From Andeanibacterium sp035497315 (GTDB taxonomy: Bacteria; Pseudomonadota; Alphaproteobacteria; Sphingomonadales; Sphingomonadaceae): DNA of 64,000 bases. Positions 7,185 through 15,457 of this stretch are shown piece by piece. The notes beneath the pieces are model-generated. The model ran no database searches and had not been told where the DNA came from. It saw only the letters and a list, made by a program, of their open reading frames with translations. Every line of letters begins with the position of its first letter. Within the stretch, counting starts at the first letter, position 1. The position numbers were made by a program, and so were the translations under genes. Location: positions 1-64,000 of the forward strand of contig DATJDU010000051.1 of assembly GCA_035497315.1 (NCBI GenBank), given 5' to 3'.

Positions 7185-8462
7185 ATGTGGCTGCTCGAAA
7201 AACTGCTTAGGCAGGTGATCCGCGAAGGACGCCTGGTCATTACTGACTATGACGGACGGACCTACGATTTCGGGGACCGGGCGGAAGAGCCGGTTTGCAT
7301 CCGGCTGACCGACAAGGACACCGCGATGCATATCGCCCGCCACCCCGATGTCGGCGCGGGCGAAGCCTATATGGACGGCAGGCTGGTGGTGGAACCACCC
7401 CACGACATCCGCGACATGATCCTGCTGGTAACGCGCAATGCCGGGCGCAAGGGGCTGAAGCCGCCCAACCCGATGCGGCGCGGGCTGGATTTCGTGGCCG
7501 CCCGGCTCGACGGGGTCAATCTGCGCGTCAAGGCCAGCAAGAACGTAGTGCATCACTACGATCTCACCCGCCGCTTCTACGAGCTATTCCTCGACGAGGG
7601 ACGCTTCTACACCATGGCCTATTACCGCAATCCGGCCAATTCGCTGGAACGCGCCCAGCTGGACAAGCTGGCCCTGATCGCGGCCAAGCTGCGGATCAGG
7701 CCGGGCCAGGGCGAGGGCATGAAAATCCTCGACATCGGCTGCGGCTGGGGTGGGCTCGCGCTCTATCTCAACCGGCATTACGGTTGCGAAGTGCTGGGCG
7801 TCAGCCTCGCTCCCGATCAGGTGAAATTCGCCAACGAACGGGCCGAGGCGGCCGGTGTGGCGGACAAGGTCCGCTTCGAATTGCGCGACTATCGGGATGT
7901 GAAGGACAAGTTCGACCGCATTACCAGCGTGGGCATGATCGAACATGTCGGCGCACTTCATTATGGCGAGTATTTCGCCAAGACCAATGAACTGCTCGCC
8001 GATGACGGGATCATGCTCACTCACACGATCGGTCGGGCCCGCGGACGCGGGACCACCGATAAATGGACTCGCAAATATATCTTCCCGGGTGGCTATATCC
8101 CCGCGATGAGCGAGCTGGTCCTCGCGATGGAGCGGACCGGCTGGGAAGTCGGCGATGTGGAAGTGCTGCGCTATCACTACGCCTATACTCTGGCGGAATG
8201 GTACCGTCGGACCTGCCAGCATGAAAAGGAAATCGTCGAACTCTATGACGAACGCCTGTTTCGTATGTGGCAGTTCTACCTCGCCGGAGCAGAGCAGAGC
8301 TTCCTTTCCGGCGGAATGGTGAACTTCCACCTCCAGTCGGTGAAAAACCGCGACGCCCTGCCCCTGACGCGGGACTACATTGCGGAAGAAGCCGCGCGGC
8401 TGATGGCACTGGACGAAGCGCCCGAATGGCACCTCGCCCGGCAGACCGAAGCCGCGGAGTAA
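7185..8462 (+). CDS. Cyclopropane-fatty-acyl-phospholipid synthase family methyltransferase
   Basis: The start ATG at 7185 follows AAGGGGAGAAA. The protein has 425 residues. It shows the SAM-binding motif LDIGCGWGGLALYLN near residue 182, preceded by NVVHHYDLTRRFYELFLDEG, the phospholipid-binding entry of CFA synthases. It also has TTDKWTRKYIFPGGYIP and LRYHYAYTLAEWYRR in the C-terminal half. The enzyme adds a methylene (or methyl) to an unsaturated acyl chain of membrane phospholipids, using SAM. It stands alone between the molybdoenzyme and a MATE exporter. Sphingomonads often have several homologues, so the exact product is uncertain. Confidence 0.9.
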   Translation: MWLLEKLLRQVIREGRLVITDYDGRTYDFGDRAEEPVCIRLTDKDTAMHIARHPDVGAGEAYMDGRLVVEPPHDIRDMILLVTRNAGRKGLKPPNPMRRGLDFVAARLDGVNLRVKASKNVVHHYDLTRRFYELFLDEGRFYTMAYYRNPANSLERAQLDKLALIAAKLRIRPGQGEGMKILDIGCGWGGLALYLNRHYGCEVLGVSLAPDQVKFANERAEAAGVADKVRFELRDYRDVKDKFDRITSVGMIEHVGALHYGEYFAKTNELLADDGIMLTHTIGRARGRGTTDKWTRKYIFPGGYIPAMSELVLAMERTGWEVGDVEVLRYHYAYTLAEWYRRTCQHEKEIVELYDERLFRMWQFYLAGAEQSFLSGGMVNFHLQSVKNRDALPLTRDYIAEEAARLMALDEAPEWHLARQTEAAE

Positions 8463-8507
8463 GCCGCCCCGCCTTGTCACTCCGCAGGGGCCATGTAATG
8501 GGCGCCC

Positions 8508-9839
8508 ATGCCTTCCGCCGGCCGCCCTGAACCGCTGACGCGCGGCGCGATCTTCGCTCAGGCCTGGCCGATCATGCTGGCCCAGGCGACTATCCCGCTG
8601 GTCGGCCTGGTCGACACGGCCGTGATCGGGCGGACCGGCGATGCGTTGGCACTGGCAGCCGTCGCTTTGGGCGTCGCCATCGTCAATTTCCTCGTCTGGG
8701 CCTTCGGCTTCCTCCGCATGGGAATCACCGGCCTGGTCGCACAGGCCCGAGGCGGGAACAATGACGGCGAGGTCAACGCCCTGCTCGCTCGCGGCGTGTT
8801 GTTGGGAGGGGTACTGGGTCTCGGCCTCTTCGCCCTGCAATGGCTGATGGTGCCCGGCGCGCTGGCCCTCATGGCGAGCGGCGAGACGTTGGACCGCGAG
8901 GCAGCCGCCTTCATCCACGCGCGCCTTTGGGGAGCACCGGCCCTGCTGGCAGTCTATTCGATCAATGGCTGGCTGCTGGGCATGCGCCGCACCCGCTCGG
9001 CCCTTGCGCTGCAACTGGTGATGAACAGCGTCAACATGGCCGCCAATATCGCGCTGGTGTGGGGCGCGGACATGGGGGTGCGCGGCATCGGCTATGGCAC
9101 CGCGCTGGCAGAATGGACTGCACTCGCCACCGGCCTGTGGCTTACCCGCGATGTCTGGCGCAGCCCCCCTCACCGCGATGCGATCCTCAACCGGGCCGCG
9201 CTTGGCCGCCTGTTCACGGTCAATCGCGACCTGATGATCCGCACCATCGCCCTGCTCACCCTGTTCACCTGGTTCACCAATGCCGGTGCCCGCCTCGGGG
9301 CAGAGCAATTGGCCGCGCAGCAGGTGCTGATGCAATTCGTCTCCATCACCGCCTTCGTGCTCGATGGCTTCTGCTTCACTGCGGAAGAGCGCGTGGGCAG
9401 CGCCATCGGCGCACATTCAAGGGCCGATTTCCTGCGCGCAGTGAGGCTGGTGGCAGAATGGTGCCTGCTCGCCGCCCTCGCCTTTACCGCGCTGATCCTG
9501 CTTGCGGGCGAACCGCTGGTACGCCTGCTGACCACCAGCGAAGCCGTCCGCGCCTCGGCTGCCCCGCTCCTGCGGTTCGTGGCGCTTGTGCCGCTGGTCG
9601 GCCTCGCCTCATGGCTGCTCGACGGGGTGTTCATCGGCGCCACCGAGGGGCGCGCGCTGCGCAATGCGGCGATCTTCGCCACTGCCGCCTATATCGCGAC
9701 CGACCTGCTGCTGCGCCCGCTGGGAGCGACCGGCATCTGGCTGGCGCTGCTGGCAGGCTATGCTTTCCGCGCGCTGGCGCTGGGTTTCCACTGGCCCCGC
9801 CTGCTCGCCCGCCTTGCACCGGGGCGCGATGGCGCATAG
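8508..9839 (+). CDS. MATE family efflux transporter (DinF-like)
   Basis: This is a 443-residue, almost entirely hydrophobic protein with about 12 membrane segments arranged as two similar halves. The opening, FAQAWPIMLAQATIPLVGLVDTAVIGRTG, carries the Pro and Asp typical of MATE helix 1. MRRTRSALALQLVMNSVNMA and a second-half counterpart, ALGRLFTVNRDLMIRTI, support the DinF branch. It would export cationic organic compounds against Na+ or H+. An alternative start lies a few codons upstream; this ATG matches the family start best. argG follows 40 bp downstream. Confidence 0.88.
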   Translation: MPSAGRPEPLTRGAIFAQAWPIMLAQATIPLVGLVDTAVIGRTGDALALAAVALGVAIVNFLVWAFGFLRMGITGLVAQARGGNNDGEVNALLARGVLLGGVLGLGLFALQWLMVPGALALMASGETLDREAAAFIHARLWGAPALLAVYSINGWLLGMRRTRSALALQLVMNSVNMAANIALVWGADMGVRGIGYGTALAEWTALATGLWLTRDVWRSPPHRDAILNRAALGRLFTVNRDLMIRTIALLTLFTWFTNAGARLGAEQLAAQQVLMQFVSITAFVLDGFCFTAEERVGSAIGAHSRADFLRAVRLVAEWCLLAALAFTALILLAGEPLVRLLTTSEAVRASAAPLLRFVALVPLVGLASWLLDGVFIGATEGRALRNAAIFATAAYIATDLLLRPLGATGIWLALLAGYAFRALALGFHWPRLLARLAPGRDGA

Positions 9840-9879
9840 AGCGCCGGGCGATTCCATAGTCTCTTATCCGGAGCCGCCC

Positions 9880-11094
9880 ATGTCCGATATCAAGCGTGTC
9901 GTCCTCGCCTATTCCGGTGGCCTCGACACCAGCGTGATCCTCAAATGGCTGCAGGTCACTTACAATTGCGAAGTGGTCACCTTCACGGCCGATCTCGGCC
10001 AGGGCGAGGAACTGGAACCCGCGCGCGCCAAGGCCAAGCTGATGGGCGTGCCCGATCACCACATCTATATTGACGATCTGCGCGAGGAATTCGTGCGCGA
10101 TTTCGTGTTCCCCATGATGCGCGCCAATGCCCGCTATGAAGGGGATTACCTGCTGGGCACCTCCATCGCCCGCCCGCTGATTTCCAAGCGCCTGATCGAG
10201 ATCGCACGGGAAACCGGCGCCGATGCCGTGGCCCATGGCGCCACCGGCAAGGGCAACGATCAGGTGCGCTTCGAGCTGTCCGCCTATGCGCTGGAGCCGA
10301 ACATCAAGGTCATCGCCCCGTGGCGCGAATGGGATCTGACCAGCCGCACCGCGCTGATCGCCTGGGCTGAAGAGCACCAGATCCCCGTGCCGAAGGACAA
10401 GCGCGGGGAGAGCCCCTTCTCCACCGACGCGAACCTGCTGCACACTTCTTCGGAGGGCAAGGTGCTGGAAGATCCGTGGGAAGAAACCCCGGATTACGTC
10501 TATTCGCGCACTGTGAACCCGGAAGATGCACCGGATACTCCGGAATATATCACCATCGACTTCGAGAAGGGTGACGGCGTTGCCCTGAATGGCGAGGCGA
10601 TGAGCCCGGCCACTCTGCTCGCCGCGCTCAACGATCTGGGCCGCAAGCATGGCATCGGCCGCCTCGATCTGGTGGAAAACCGCTTCGTCGGCATGAAGAG
10701 CCGCGGCATGTATGAAACCCCCGGCGGCGAGATCTATGCCCGCGCCCATCGCGGCATCGAGCAGATCACGCTGGATCGCGGCGCGGCTCACCTCAAGGAC
10801 GAGCTGATGCCGAAATATGCCGAGCTGATCTACAACGGCTTCTGGTTCAGCCCCGAGCGGGAGATGCTGCAGGCCGCCATCGATCACAGCCAGGAAAAGG
10901 TTTCCGGCACGGTCCGCCTCAAGCTCTACAAGGGCAGCGCCAATGTGGTGGGCCGCAAGAGCCCCAACAGCCTCTATTCCGAACGCCACGTCACTTTCGA
11001 GGACGATGCCGGCGCTTACGATCAGAAGGATGCGGCGGGCTTCATCAAGCTGAACGCTCTGCGCCTTCGGCTGCTCGCTCAGCGGGACCGCTAG
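9880..11094 (+). CDS. argG: Argininosuccinate synthase
   Basis: This 404-residue cytosolic enzyme joins citrulline and aspartate with ATP to give argininosuccinate, the penultimate step of arginine synthesis. The ATP pyrophosphatase motif AYSGGLDTSVIL begins at about residue 10. Other family hallmarks are GATGKGNDQVRFELS, near residue 117, for citrulline and aspartate binding, SPFSTDANLLHTSSEG, and SVYRGSANV-like LKLYKGSANVVGRKS near the end. The length is normal. The start ATG at 9880 is preceded by a CGGAG sequence. A GC-rich hairpin follows the stop. Confidence 0.96.
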   Translation: MSDIKRVVLAYSGGLDTSVILKWLQVTYNCEVVTFTADLGQGEELEPARAKAKLMGVPDHHIYIDDLREEFVRDFVFPMMRANARYEGDYLLGTSIARPLISKRLIEIARETGADAVAHGATGKGNDQVRFELSAYALEPNIKVIAPWREWDLTSRTALIAWAEEHQIPVPKDKRGESPFSTDANLLHTSSEGKVLEDPWEETPDYVYSRTVNPEDAPDTPEYITIDFEKGDGVALNGEAMSPATLLAALNDLGRKHGIGRLDLVENRFVGMKSRGMYETPGGEIYARAHRGIEQITLDRGAAHLKDELMPKYAELIYNGFWFSPEREMLQAAIDHSQEKVSGTVRLKLYKGSANVVGRKSPNSLYSERHVTFEDDAGAYDQKDAAGFIKLNALRLRLLAQRDR

Positions 11095-11110
11095 GCGGTC
11101 AGCCTGCACT

Positions 11111-11148
11111 GGGCGCGGGGTTTGCGGCAGCGCAGCGAAACCGCGCCC
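11111..11148 (+). terminator. GC-rich hairpin after argG
   Basis: GGGCGCGG at 11111-11118 pairs with CCGCGCCC at 11141-11148, with partial inner pairing (TTT / AAA). No T run follows, so it would be a weak or Rho-assisted terminator. Confidence 0.5.
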
Positions 11149-11952
11149 TAAAGCAGGGTTCTTTCGCAACCGCAACACGGATTGCGGAGTTATCCACACT
11201 AATCCACTGCCAATTGCGGCAAAAGTGGATAAGTCGGGCTTGCGCGGCTTGAACGACTCAGTTCCTGAGCGCACCTTCCAATCATCGAGACGGGAAATCC
11301 GGACCGAAACCGCAGAAAGCCGCAAGGCCGCCAGCGGTGGAGGACTCGGAAGACACTTCTCGAGGCGATGGTCAAAACCACGCTGATCGGAAGCTGGCAA
11401 CATCGCGAAAGTCTCCGGATGGACGCGTAGCAAGTGAAAGAGATGCGAGGGGCAAGCCATCGGTTGGCCGGAAAGCCCGGCTCTGTGTGGATGGGAATGC
11501 AAGGCTTCGGCAGTGCATAACCAGGTGAAGTACAGGGCCCCCAACGGACCGGAAGGCCGCGGAACCGCCGGGCGGGAGTGAGAGTGCCTTCGGGCTCGAT
11601 CCCCCGCCTGACGGGACCGGATGCCGGCGCGAGCGCCGGGCGACACAGCGCCCTCTCGGGGGTCGCCAAACGCCGGTCATCGCAGCCGGTGCAGTGAGGG
11701 TGGCAGCAATGCCGCCCTCATTTGCGTTTGAGCTGCCTTCCATCCGCATCGCCCCTTCTTCTTCGTCACTGCCGCAGCCCTTTCGGCATCCGATTCGCAC
11801 CTTCCAGACAGTCCCCGATCCCTCCGCGGCCGGTGGAAACCCCCTCAACTCACCGTAGATTTGCCCGCGGACTCGGTGAAGCGTTGCCCGGCAGCGACAA
11901 GATGTGGGGCCTTGGTTTCTTCCTCCACCAGATGCTGTATGCGCCGCCCTCG
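11149..11952. other. 800-bp gene-poor stretch with DnaA-box-like sites and possible structured RNA
   Basis: No convincing protein gene is seen. A perfect DnaA-box consensus TTATCCACA occurs at 11192-11200, and a reverse GTGGATAA occurs about 25 bp on. A short open frame (ATGGTC..., about 20 codons) starts near 11368. From about 11565 to 11670, hairpins follow one another: GGCGGG / CCCGCC enclosing a UUCG-capped arm GAGTGCC-TTCG-GGCTC, then CCGGCG-CGAG-CGCCGG at 11624-11639, and GGCGAC / GTCGCC at 11639-11667. The last part is the probable leader of rlpA. The annotation as a non-coding RNA is only a suspicion. Confidence 0.4.
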
Positions 11953-12510
11953 ATGAAACGCGGCACGATCCTTCCAGCCCCGCTCGGGCGGCACCTCCTC
12001 ATCCGGCGCCCCCTTTTCCGCCGCATTGCCGGTGCGGGCACGGCGCTGTTGCTGGCGGCGCTGGGTGCCAGCGCTCCCGGCCATGCGCAGACGGCGCCGA
12101 TGCTGATCCCCGCAACTGTCCAGTCGAGCGCGCTCGAAGGCGGCTTCACCCTTCCCGATCAGTCAGCTGCGGTTCCCTCCGCCGATATCGTCGGGGCCGA
12201 CGAGGAGGCCGGGGAGCCGATCGGCACCGGTCTGGCCAGCTGGTACGGCAAGGAATTCAAGGGCCGCCGCACCGCCAGTGGCGAGAAGTTCGATCCCGCC
12301 GGTTTCACTGCCGCGCACCCCAGCCTGCCCTTCGGCAGCCTGGTGCGCGTCACCAATACCGGCTCGGGCAAGAGCGTGGTGGTCCGCATCAACGATCGCG
12401 GGCCCTTCACGCACAAGCGCATGATCGACGTCAGCCAGGCCGCCGCCCGCGAACTGGGGCTGATCGGCCCCGGCAGCGGCCAGGTGAGCATCGCGCTGCT
12501 GGGCGATTAA
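11953..12510 (+). CDS. rlpA: RlpA-like septal ring lytic transglycosylase
   Basis: From the ATG at 11953 the product has 185 residues: a signal sequence (hydrophobic AGTALLLAALGASAPGHA, cleavage near residue 40) and a C-terminal double-psi beta-barrel. The domain starts at GLASWYGKEFKGRRTASGE and contains the catalytic-type Asp in VRINDRGPFTHKRMIDVS, followed by AAARELGLI. RlpA proteins cut naked glycan strands at the septum. The SPOR domain found in longer homologues is absent, so this is a minimal form. Longer in-frame starts upstream (11722, 11902) exist, but the leader fits 11953. A hairpin lies between it and the convergent glycine-zipper gene. Confidence 0.85.
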   Translation: MKRGTILPAPLGRHLLIRRPLFRRIAGAGTALLLAALGASAPGHAQTAPMLIPATVQSSALEGGFTLPDQSAAVPSADIVGADEEAGEPIGTGLASWYGKEFKGRRTASGEKFDPAGFTAAHPSLPFGSLVRVTNTGSGKSVVVRINDRGPFTHKRMIDVSQAAARELGLIGPGSGQVSIALLGD

Positions 12511-12558
12511 GGGCTGCCGCCCCCGCCAAAGGGGGACCAGGAGAGAGGACGACAGCCC
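12511..12558. terminator. Possible terminator between convergent genes
   Basis: GGGCTG at 12511-12516 pairs with CAGCCC at 12553-12558. An inner CCCCC / GGGGG arm (12520-12524 with 12531-12535) sits inside. It lies between the rlpA stop and the end of the minus-strand lipoprotein gene. Confidence 0.35.
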
Positions 12559-12586
12559 AGCCCTTCGGATCAGGCAGATCGCCCGC

Positions 12587-12994
12587 TCAGCGGCAGCGCA
12601 CCTGACCCTTTTCGATCTCATTGCCGATAATGGCGCCAACGCCTGCGCCCAGCAGAGTGCCCAGAACCCGGGATTCGCCCGGCGCGATGAGGTTGCCGGC
12701 CACACCGCCCGCCAATGCGCCCACGATCAGCCCGGTGCTCCCGTCGCTGCGGCGGCAATAGAGTTTGCCATCCCTGCCGCGATAGACCCGATCGTTCCGG
12801 GATAATTTATGCTCCCTATATTTCCGGTCCGATTTATAATAACGCGAGGGATCGTAATCGTTATACCTCGGGTCCGGGCGATTATAATCATAATCGCGAT
12901 AACGATCCCGGCCATCGCGGTGATAGCCATCGTCTGTCGCGCAGCCGCCGACAAGTGTTGCCGCAGCAACTGCGGTCAATAACGCAATGCGCAT
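12587..12994 (-). CDS. Glycine-zipper 2TM lipoprotein
   Basis: This 135-residue protein has a lipoprotein leader, MRIALLTAVAAATLVGGC (Cys18). A strongly charged, Tyr/Asp/Arg-rich linker spans residues about 22-75 (DRYRDYDYNRPDPRYNDYD). The C-terminal glycine zipper, LIVGALAGGVAGNLI...LGTLLGAGVGAIIGNEI, forms two short hydrophobic passes, as in SlyB/17-kDa surface antigen-like envelope proteins. Its likely role is structural in the outer membrane. The linker DNA (12830-12960) is noticeably AT-richer and repetitive (GATTATAATC-type), unlike its neighbours. Confidence 0.8.
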   Translation of the reverse strand: MRIALLTAVAAATLVGGCATDDGYHRDGRDRYRDYDYNRPDPRYNDYDPSRYYKSDRKYREHKLSRNDRVYRGRDGKLYCRRSDGSTGLIVGALAGGVAGNLIAPGESRVLGTLLGAGVGAIIGNEIEKGQVRCR

Positions 12995-13024
12995 GATCCG
13001 TTCCTTTTCTCTGAGAATATCGAA

Positions 13025-14566
13025 CTATACGCCTGCCACCTGACAATACAAGGAGAAGGGGCGGACCGCAGATGCCTGCATCCGGGCGGCAGCCGCCGGC
13101 CCGCCTGTTACACCTGTTACACATCCTTTAGCTGCGGAACCGGCTTTCGCTGCGGAAGCGGGCCAGCTCTTGATCTCGTAAGGCAGGTTCTCCGGCAAGG
13201 GGTTCACTTCCTCGGCATCCTCGTCGAGATCGTCGATCCGCGCGCAGAGCACGTCGATCCGCATGCACAGCGCCGCATGGGCCTCGTCCCATTCCTCCCC
13301 GGCGCGGGCGCGTGCTTCCTGCCCGGCGACGAGGATCGGATCGGGGCCGGTGCCATCCCAATCCGTCGCATCCTCTCCCTCGCTTTCCTCGTCCTCATCG
13401 GGTGCCAAATCGGGCTTGTCCGGTTCGGAACCGGGTTCGAAATCCTCGTCCCCGGAATCGCCCGGAAAGGCGTCCTGCAAAGCCGCGCGCTCGGCCTCGG
13501 CTCCGGCCTGCTCGATATGGGTGTCGCGCGCGGGCAGCGCATCTTCGGCCTCTTCCAGCCCGCCCAGCCGGGCCAGCAGCAGATCGAATGCCTCCCCATC
13601 GTCCGGCGCCCCATGCCTGGCCCGCGCATCCAGCGCCTCGCAGCGCCGGTCCAGCCGCGCGAGATGGGCCAGCAGCAGCTTGCTGTCATAGCGCCGCCTG
13701 TGGCCCACCACTTCGCCGTGATGGAACACCGGCTCGGCAATGCCTTCCAGCGCGCGCACGGCCAGCACCGCCTCGGCATGATCGCGCGCCAGCGCCAGCG
13801 CCCGGTCCCACACTTCGGCAAACAGCGAATCGCGCCGCCGCGCGCGATAGGCGGTCATGGCGGAAATCCCGCTCAGCGCGCAGGCCATCCGCACATTGCC
13901 GCAGGCGGCCAGCCGGTCGCAAAAGCGCATCTGCCGCTCGGGCGTGAAGGTAGTATGGGGAAGATGCCCCTCCTCGCCATACAGCAATGGGGAGGTGGCG
14001 CCGCCAGCCGGCTCTCCTGCCGTCATTCCCGCAAAGGCGGAAACCCGGTCTTCGCCCTCGGCGCATGGCACGCCGGGCCCCTGCCTGCGCGGGGATGAGG
14101 ATGGAGGGGAACCGGCCCCGGCAAATCCCCCATCGCCAAACGCCGCCTGCTCCGCATCCGGCCCCTCCCCCGGCAGGCCGATATCGCGCCCGGCAGCGAT
14201 CCAGCCGCGCCCCGCCGGATGGGATTTGTGGGAATTGGGCTCAGGAGAATGGCCACCCGGCGAAAGATCGCCCCCGGACCGACGTTCCCCGTCTTCGGCC
14301 CCGTCCCCGTCCCCTTCCCCGGCGCCGTCCTCCTCCAGCTCGCAGGGCAGATGAAACCGCAAATCCTGCTCTTGCGCCGCCTGCTGCGCGGCCCATGCCG
14401 CCGCATGCTCGCCATAGGAAGCCGTGCACACTTTGCCCTCGGCATCTCTCCAGAAAAGCCCGCCCGAATAGGTCCGGCACTCATTCAACGGAGGCACAAT
14501 CCTCAAAGCCCCACCCTGCGGCGCGACGGAGGAAGCGGAAGGATCGATCTGAGAATGTACTGACAT
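13025..14566 (-). CDS. Orphan protein with terminase-small-subunit-like helix-turn-helix region
   Basis: The open frame has 513 residues. The central part (about residues 205-315) looks like the DNA-binding region of phage terminase small subunits: FTPERQMRFCDRLAACGNVR, a helix-turn-helix ACALSGISAMTAYRARRR, then EVWDRALALARDHAEAVL. The C-terminal third is highly acidic (DEDFEPGSEPDKPDLAPDED). Residues about 156-182 are translated from a palindromic repeat (14021-14097). The N-terminal third is low-complexity Gly/Asp/Glu. No terminase large subunit or other phage gene is nearby, so a role in DNA packaging is unlikely; it may be a domesticated regulator or replication-related protein. The extreme C terminus is uncertain. 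Confidence 0.6.
   Translation of the reverse strand: MSVHSQIDPSASSVAPQGGALRIVPPLNECRTYSGGLFWRDAEGKVCTASYGEHAAAWAAQQAAQEQDLRFHLPCELEEDGAGEGDGDGAEDGERRSGGDLSPGGHSPEPNSHKSHPAGRGWIAAGRDIGLPGEGPDAEQAAFGDGGFAGAGSPPSSSPRRQGPGVPCAEGEDRVSAFAGMTAGEPAGGATSPLLYGEEGHLPHTTFTPERQMRFCDRLAACGNVRMACALSGISAMTAYRARRRDSLFAEVWDRALALARDHAEAVLAVRALEGIAEPVFHHGEVVGHRRRYDSKLLLAHLARLDRRCEALDARARHGAPDDGEAFDLLLARLGGLEEAEDALPARDTHIEQAGAEAERAALQDAFPGDSGDEDFEPGSEPDKPDLAPDEDEESEGEDATDWDGTGPDPILVAGQEARARAGEEWDEAHAALCMRIDVLCARIDDLDEDAEEVNPLPENLPYEIKSWPASAAKAGSAAKGCVTGVTGGPAAAARMQASAVRPFSLYCQVAGV
13105..13124 (-). promoter_or_regulatory. Tandem GTGTAACAN motif, second site
   Basis: Read on the minus strand this is GTGTAACA-G-GTGTAACA, the same 9-bp-period pair as at 4859-4877. 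It lies inside the 3' part of the 13025-14566 open frame, where it encodes a Cys-Val-Thr-Gly-Val-Thr run. Function is unknown. Confidence 0.3.
14021..14097. repeat. Palindromic intergenic-type repeat inside a coding frame
   Basis: CGTCATTCCCGCAAAGGCGG and the following sequence to GCGCGGGGATGAGG match the TCATCCCGGCGAAAGCCGGG family seen at 351-372 in style. Here it sits within the open frame of the terminase-like protein and is translated on the minus strand as ...RVSAFAGMTA, without a stop codon. Confidence 0.7.
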
Positions 14567-14712
14567 GGTTCACCTCATCGTTACGAAGGAACCAATTCAG
14601 TTATACAGCACCGCGCCTGTAGGAAAGTTGAAAGACACGAGAGATCCTCTCCCTTGGGCGGGACGGGGGTATAGTGAACATTGCGGGAAAGGCGACTAAC
14701 GACCACCCCCCG

Positions 14713-15342
14713 TTAGGCTGCTAATTCCGCGTGTGTGAGCCTGTGACAATTGGCACATAGACACTGGAGGTCGCTGAGCTTCGTTCGGTGATCATTTTGC
14801 ATCGCTCCGACAGCGACTGCTGCATGATGCACTTCGATTACCGCGCCGCCCAGCTTCTCTCCAAATTCCTTTTCAGGCTCTAGGCGGCATCGCTCACAGA
14901 ACAACCTCCCATGCTCTGCTCTGAAAGCAGCCTTCTTCTTTTTGGAGAGACCCCAAGCCCGCTCCCTGCGCAGATGGGTCTTTAACTGCAAAGAACCTTC
15001 CCGGAATTCACTATCGGCTTCCTCGCCCGGTATCATGGGCTTTTCCACCGCCGGGTCCAAAGTCCAATATTGAATTACTCCGTTGCCCCACCAGTCGGGA
15101 GCCGCCCGGTAGTCGAGCTTATGGAGCCTTCCCTCTCTTGCCAGCTTGCTAAGTCGGTGGGCCACACGCGTAAACACCGTATGGTGTTGCCCTGCCCCCC
15201 GGCCACCGGCTCCAAACTGAGCCTCTAGTCCTGCCCATTCTTCAACATGAGATTTTCTATATTCGACGACAAAATCAGCAGTTGAGAAGTCACCTGCTGG
15301 CAGCGTCGCTAAAGTACGATCAAATCCTCTACCAAACTCCAC
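14713..15342 (-). CDS. HNH endonuclease domain protein
   Basis: In this 209-residue protein, the C-terminal HNH (McrA-like) domain spans residues about 140-205. A Cys pair, FCERCRLEP, is followed by the His pair of the ββα-metal core (AVIEVHHAAVAVGAM), an Asp-Leu turn (TKLSDLQCLC) and CANCHRLTH. The Cys4 zinc-binding and catalytic His are all present, so the nuclease is probably active. The N-terminal 110 residues (TVFTRVAHRLSKLAREGRL) look like a winged-helix domain, perhaps for target recognition. Base composition is lower in GC than its neighbours, which suggests transfer. No methylase or partner is adjacent, so a solitary modification-dependent restriction role is possible but unproven. 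Confidence 0.82.
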   Translation of the reverse strand: MEFGRGFDRTLATLPAGDFSTADFVVEYRKSHVEEWAGLEAQFGAGGRGAGQHHTVFTRVAHRLSKLAREGRLHKLDYRAAPDWWGNGVIQYWTLDPAVEKPMIPGEEADSEFREGSLQLKTHLRRERAWGLSKKKKAAFRAEHGRLFCERCRLEPEKEFGEKLGGAVIEVHHAAVAVGAMQNDHRTKLSDLQCLCANCHRLTHAELAA

Positions 15343-15457
15343 CTCATGCCTCCTTCAACCTGATGCGCGATCACTCTAGCGAGTTGCGGCGATAGCCGGC
15401 AAACCCCGTCTTTCCGCAGAATGAAATCCGCCCCTGAGAATGAGCGGCCTGGGCCGA

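Noticed and set aside
11192..11235. Possible chromosome origin from DnaA-box-like sites
   Set aside because: Only two sites were seen, there is no AT-rich unwinding region, and none of the usual origin neighbours (such as dnaA or hemE) is present.
9631..11646. 671-codon minus-strand frame over argG
   Set aside because: It is antisense to argG for most of its length, and the remainder covers the structured gene-poor region; no domain or ribosome-binding site was seen.
14713..15342. Complete restriction-modification or other multi-gene defence system around the HNH gene
   Set aside because: Neighbours are the terminase-like orphan and the DUF2149 gene of the metal operon; no methylase, helicase or sensor gene is adjacent.
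13025..15342. Prophage remnant
   Set aside because: Apart from the terminase-small-subunit-like region there is no integrase, capsid, tail or attachment-site duplication in the vicinity.
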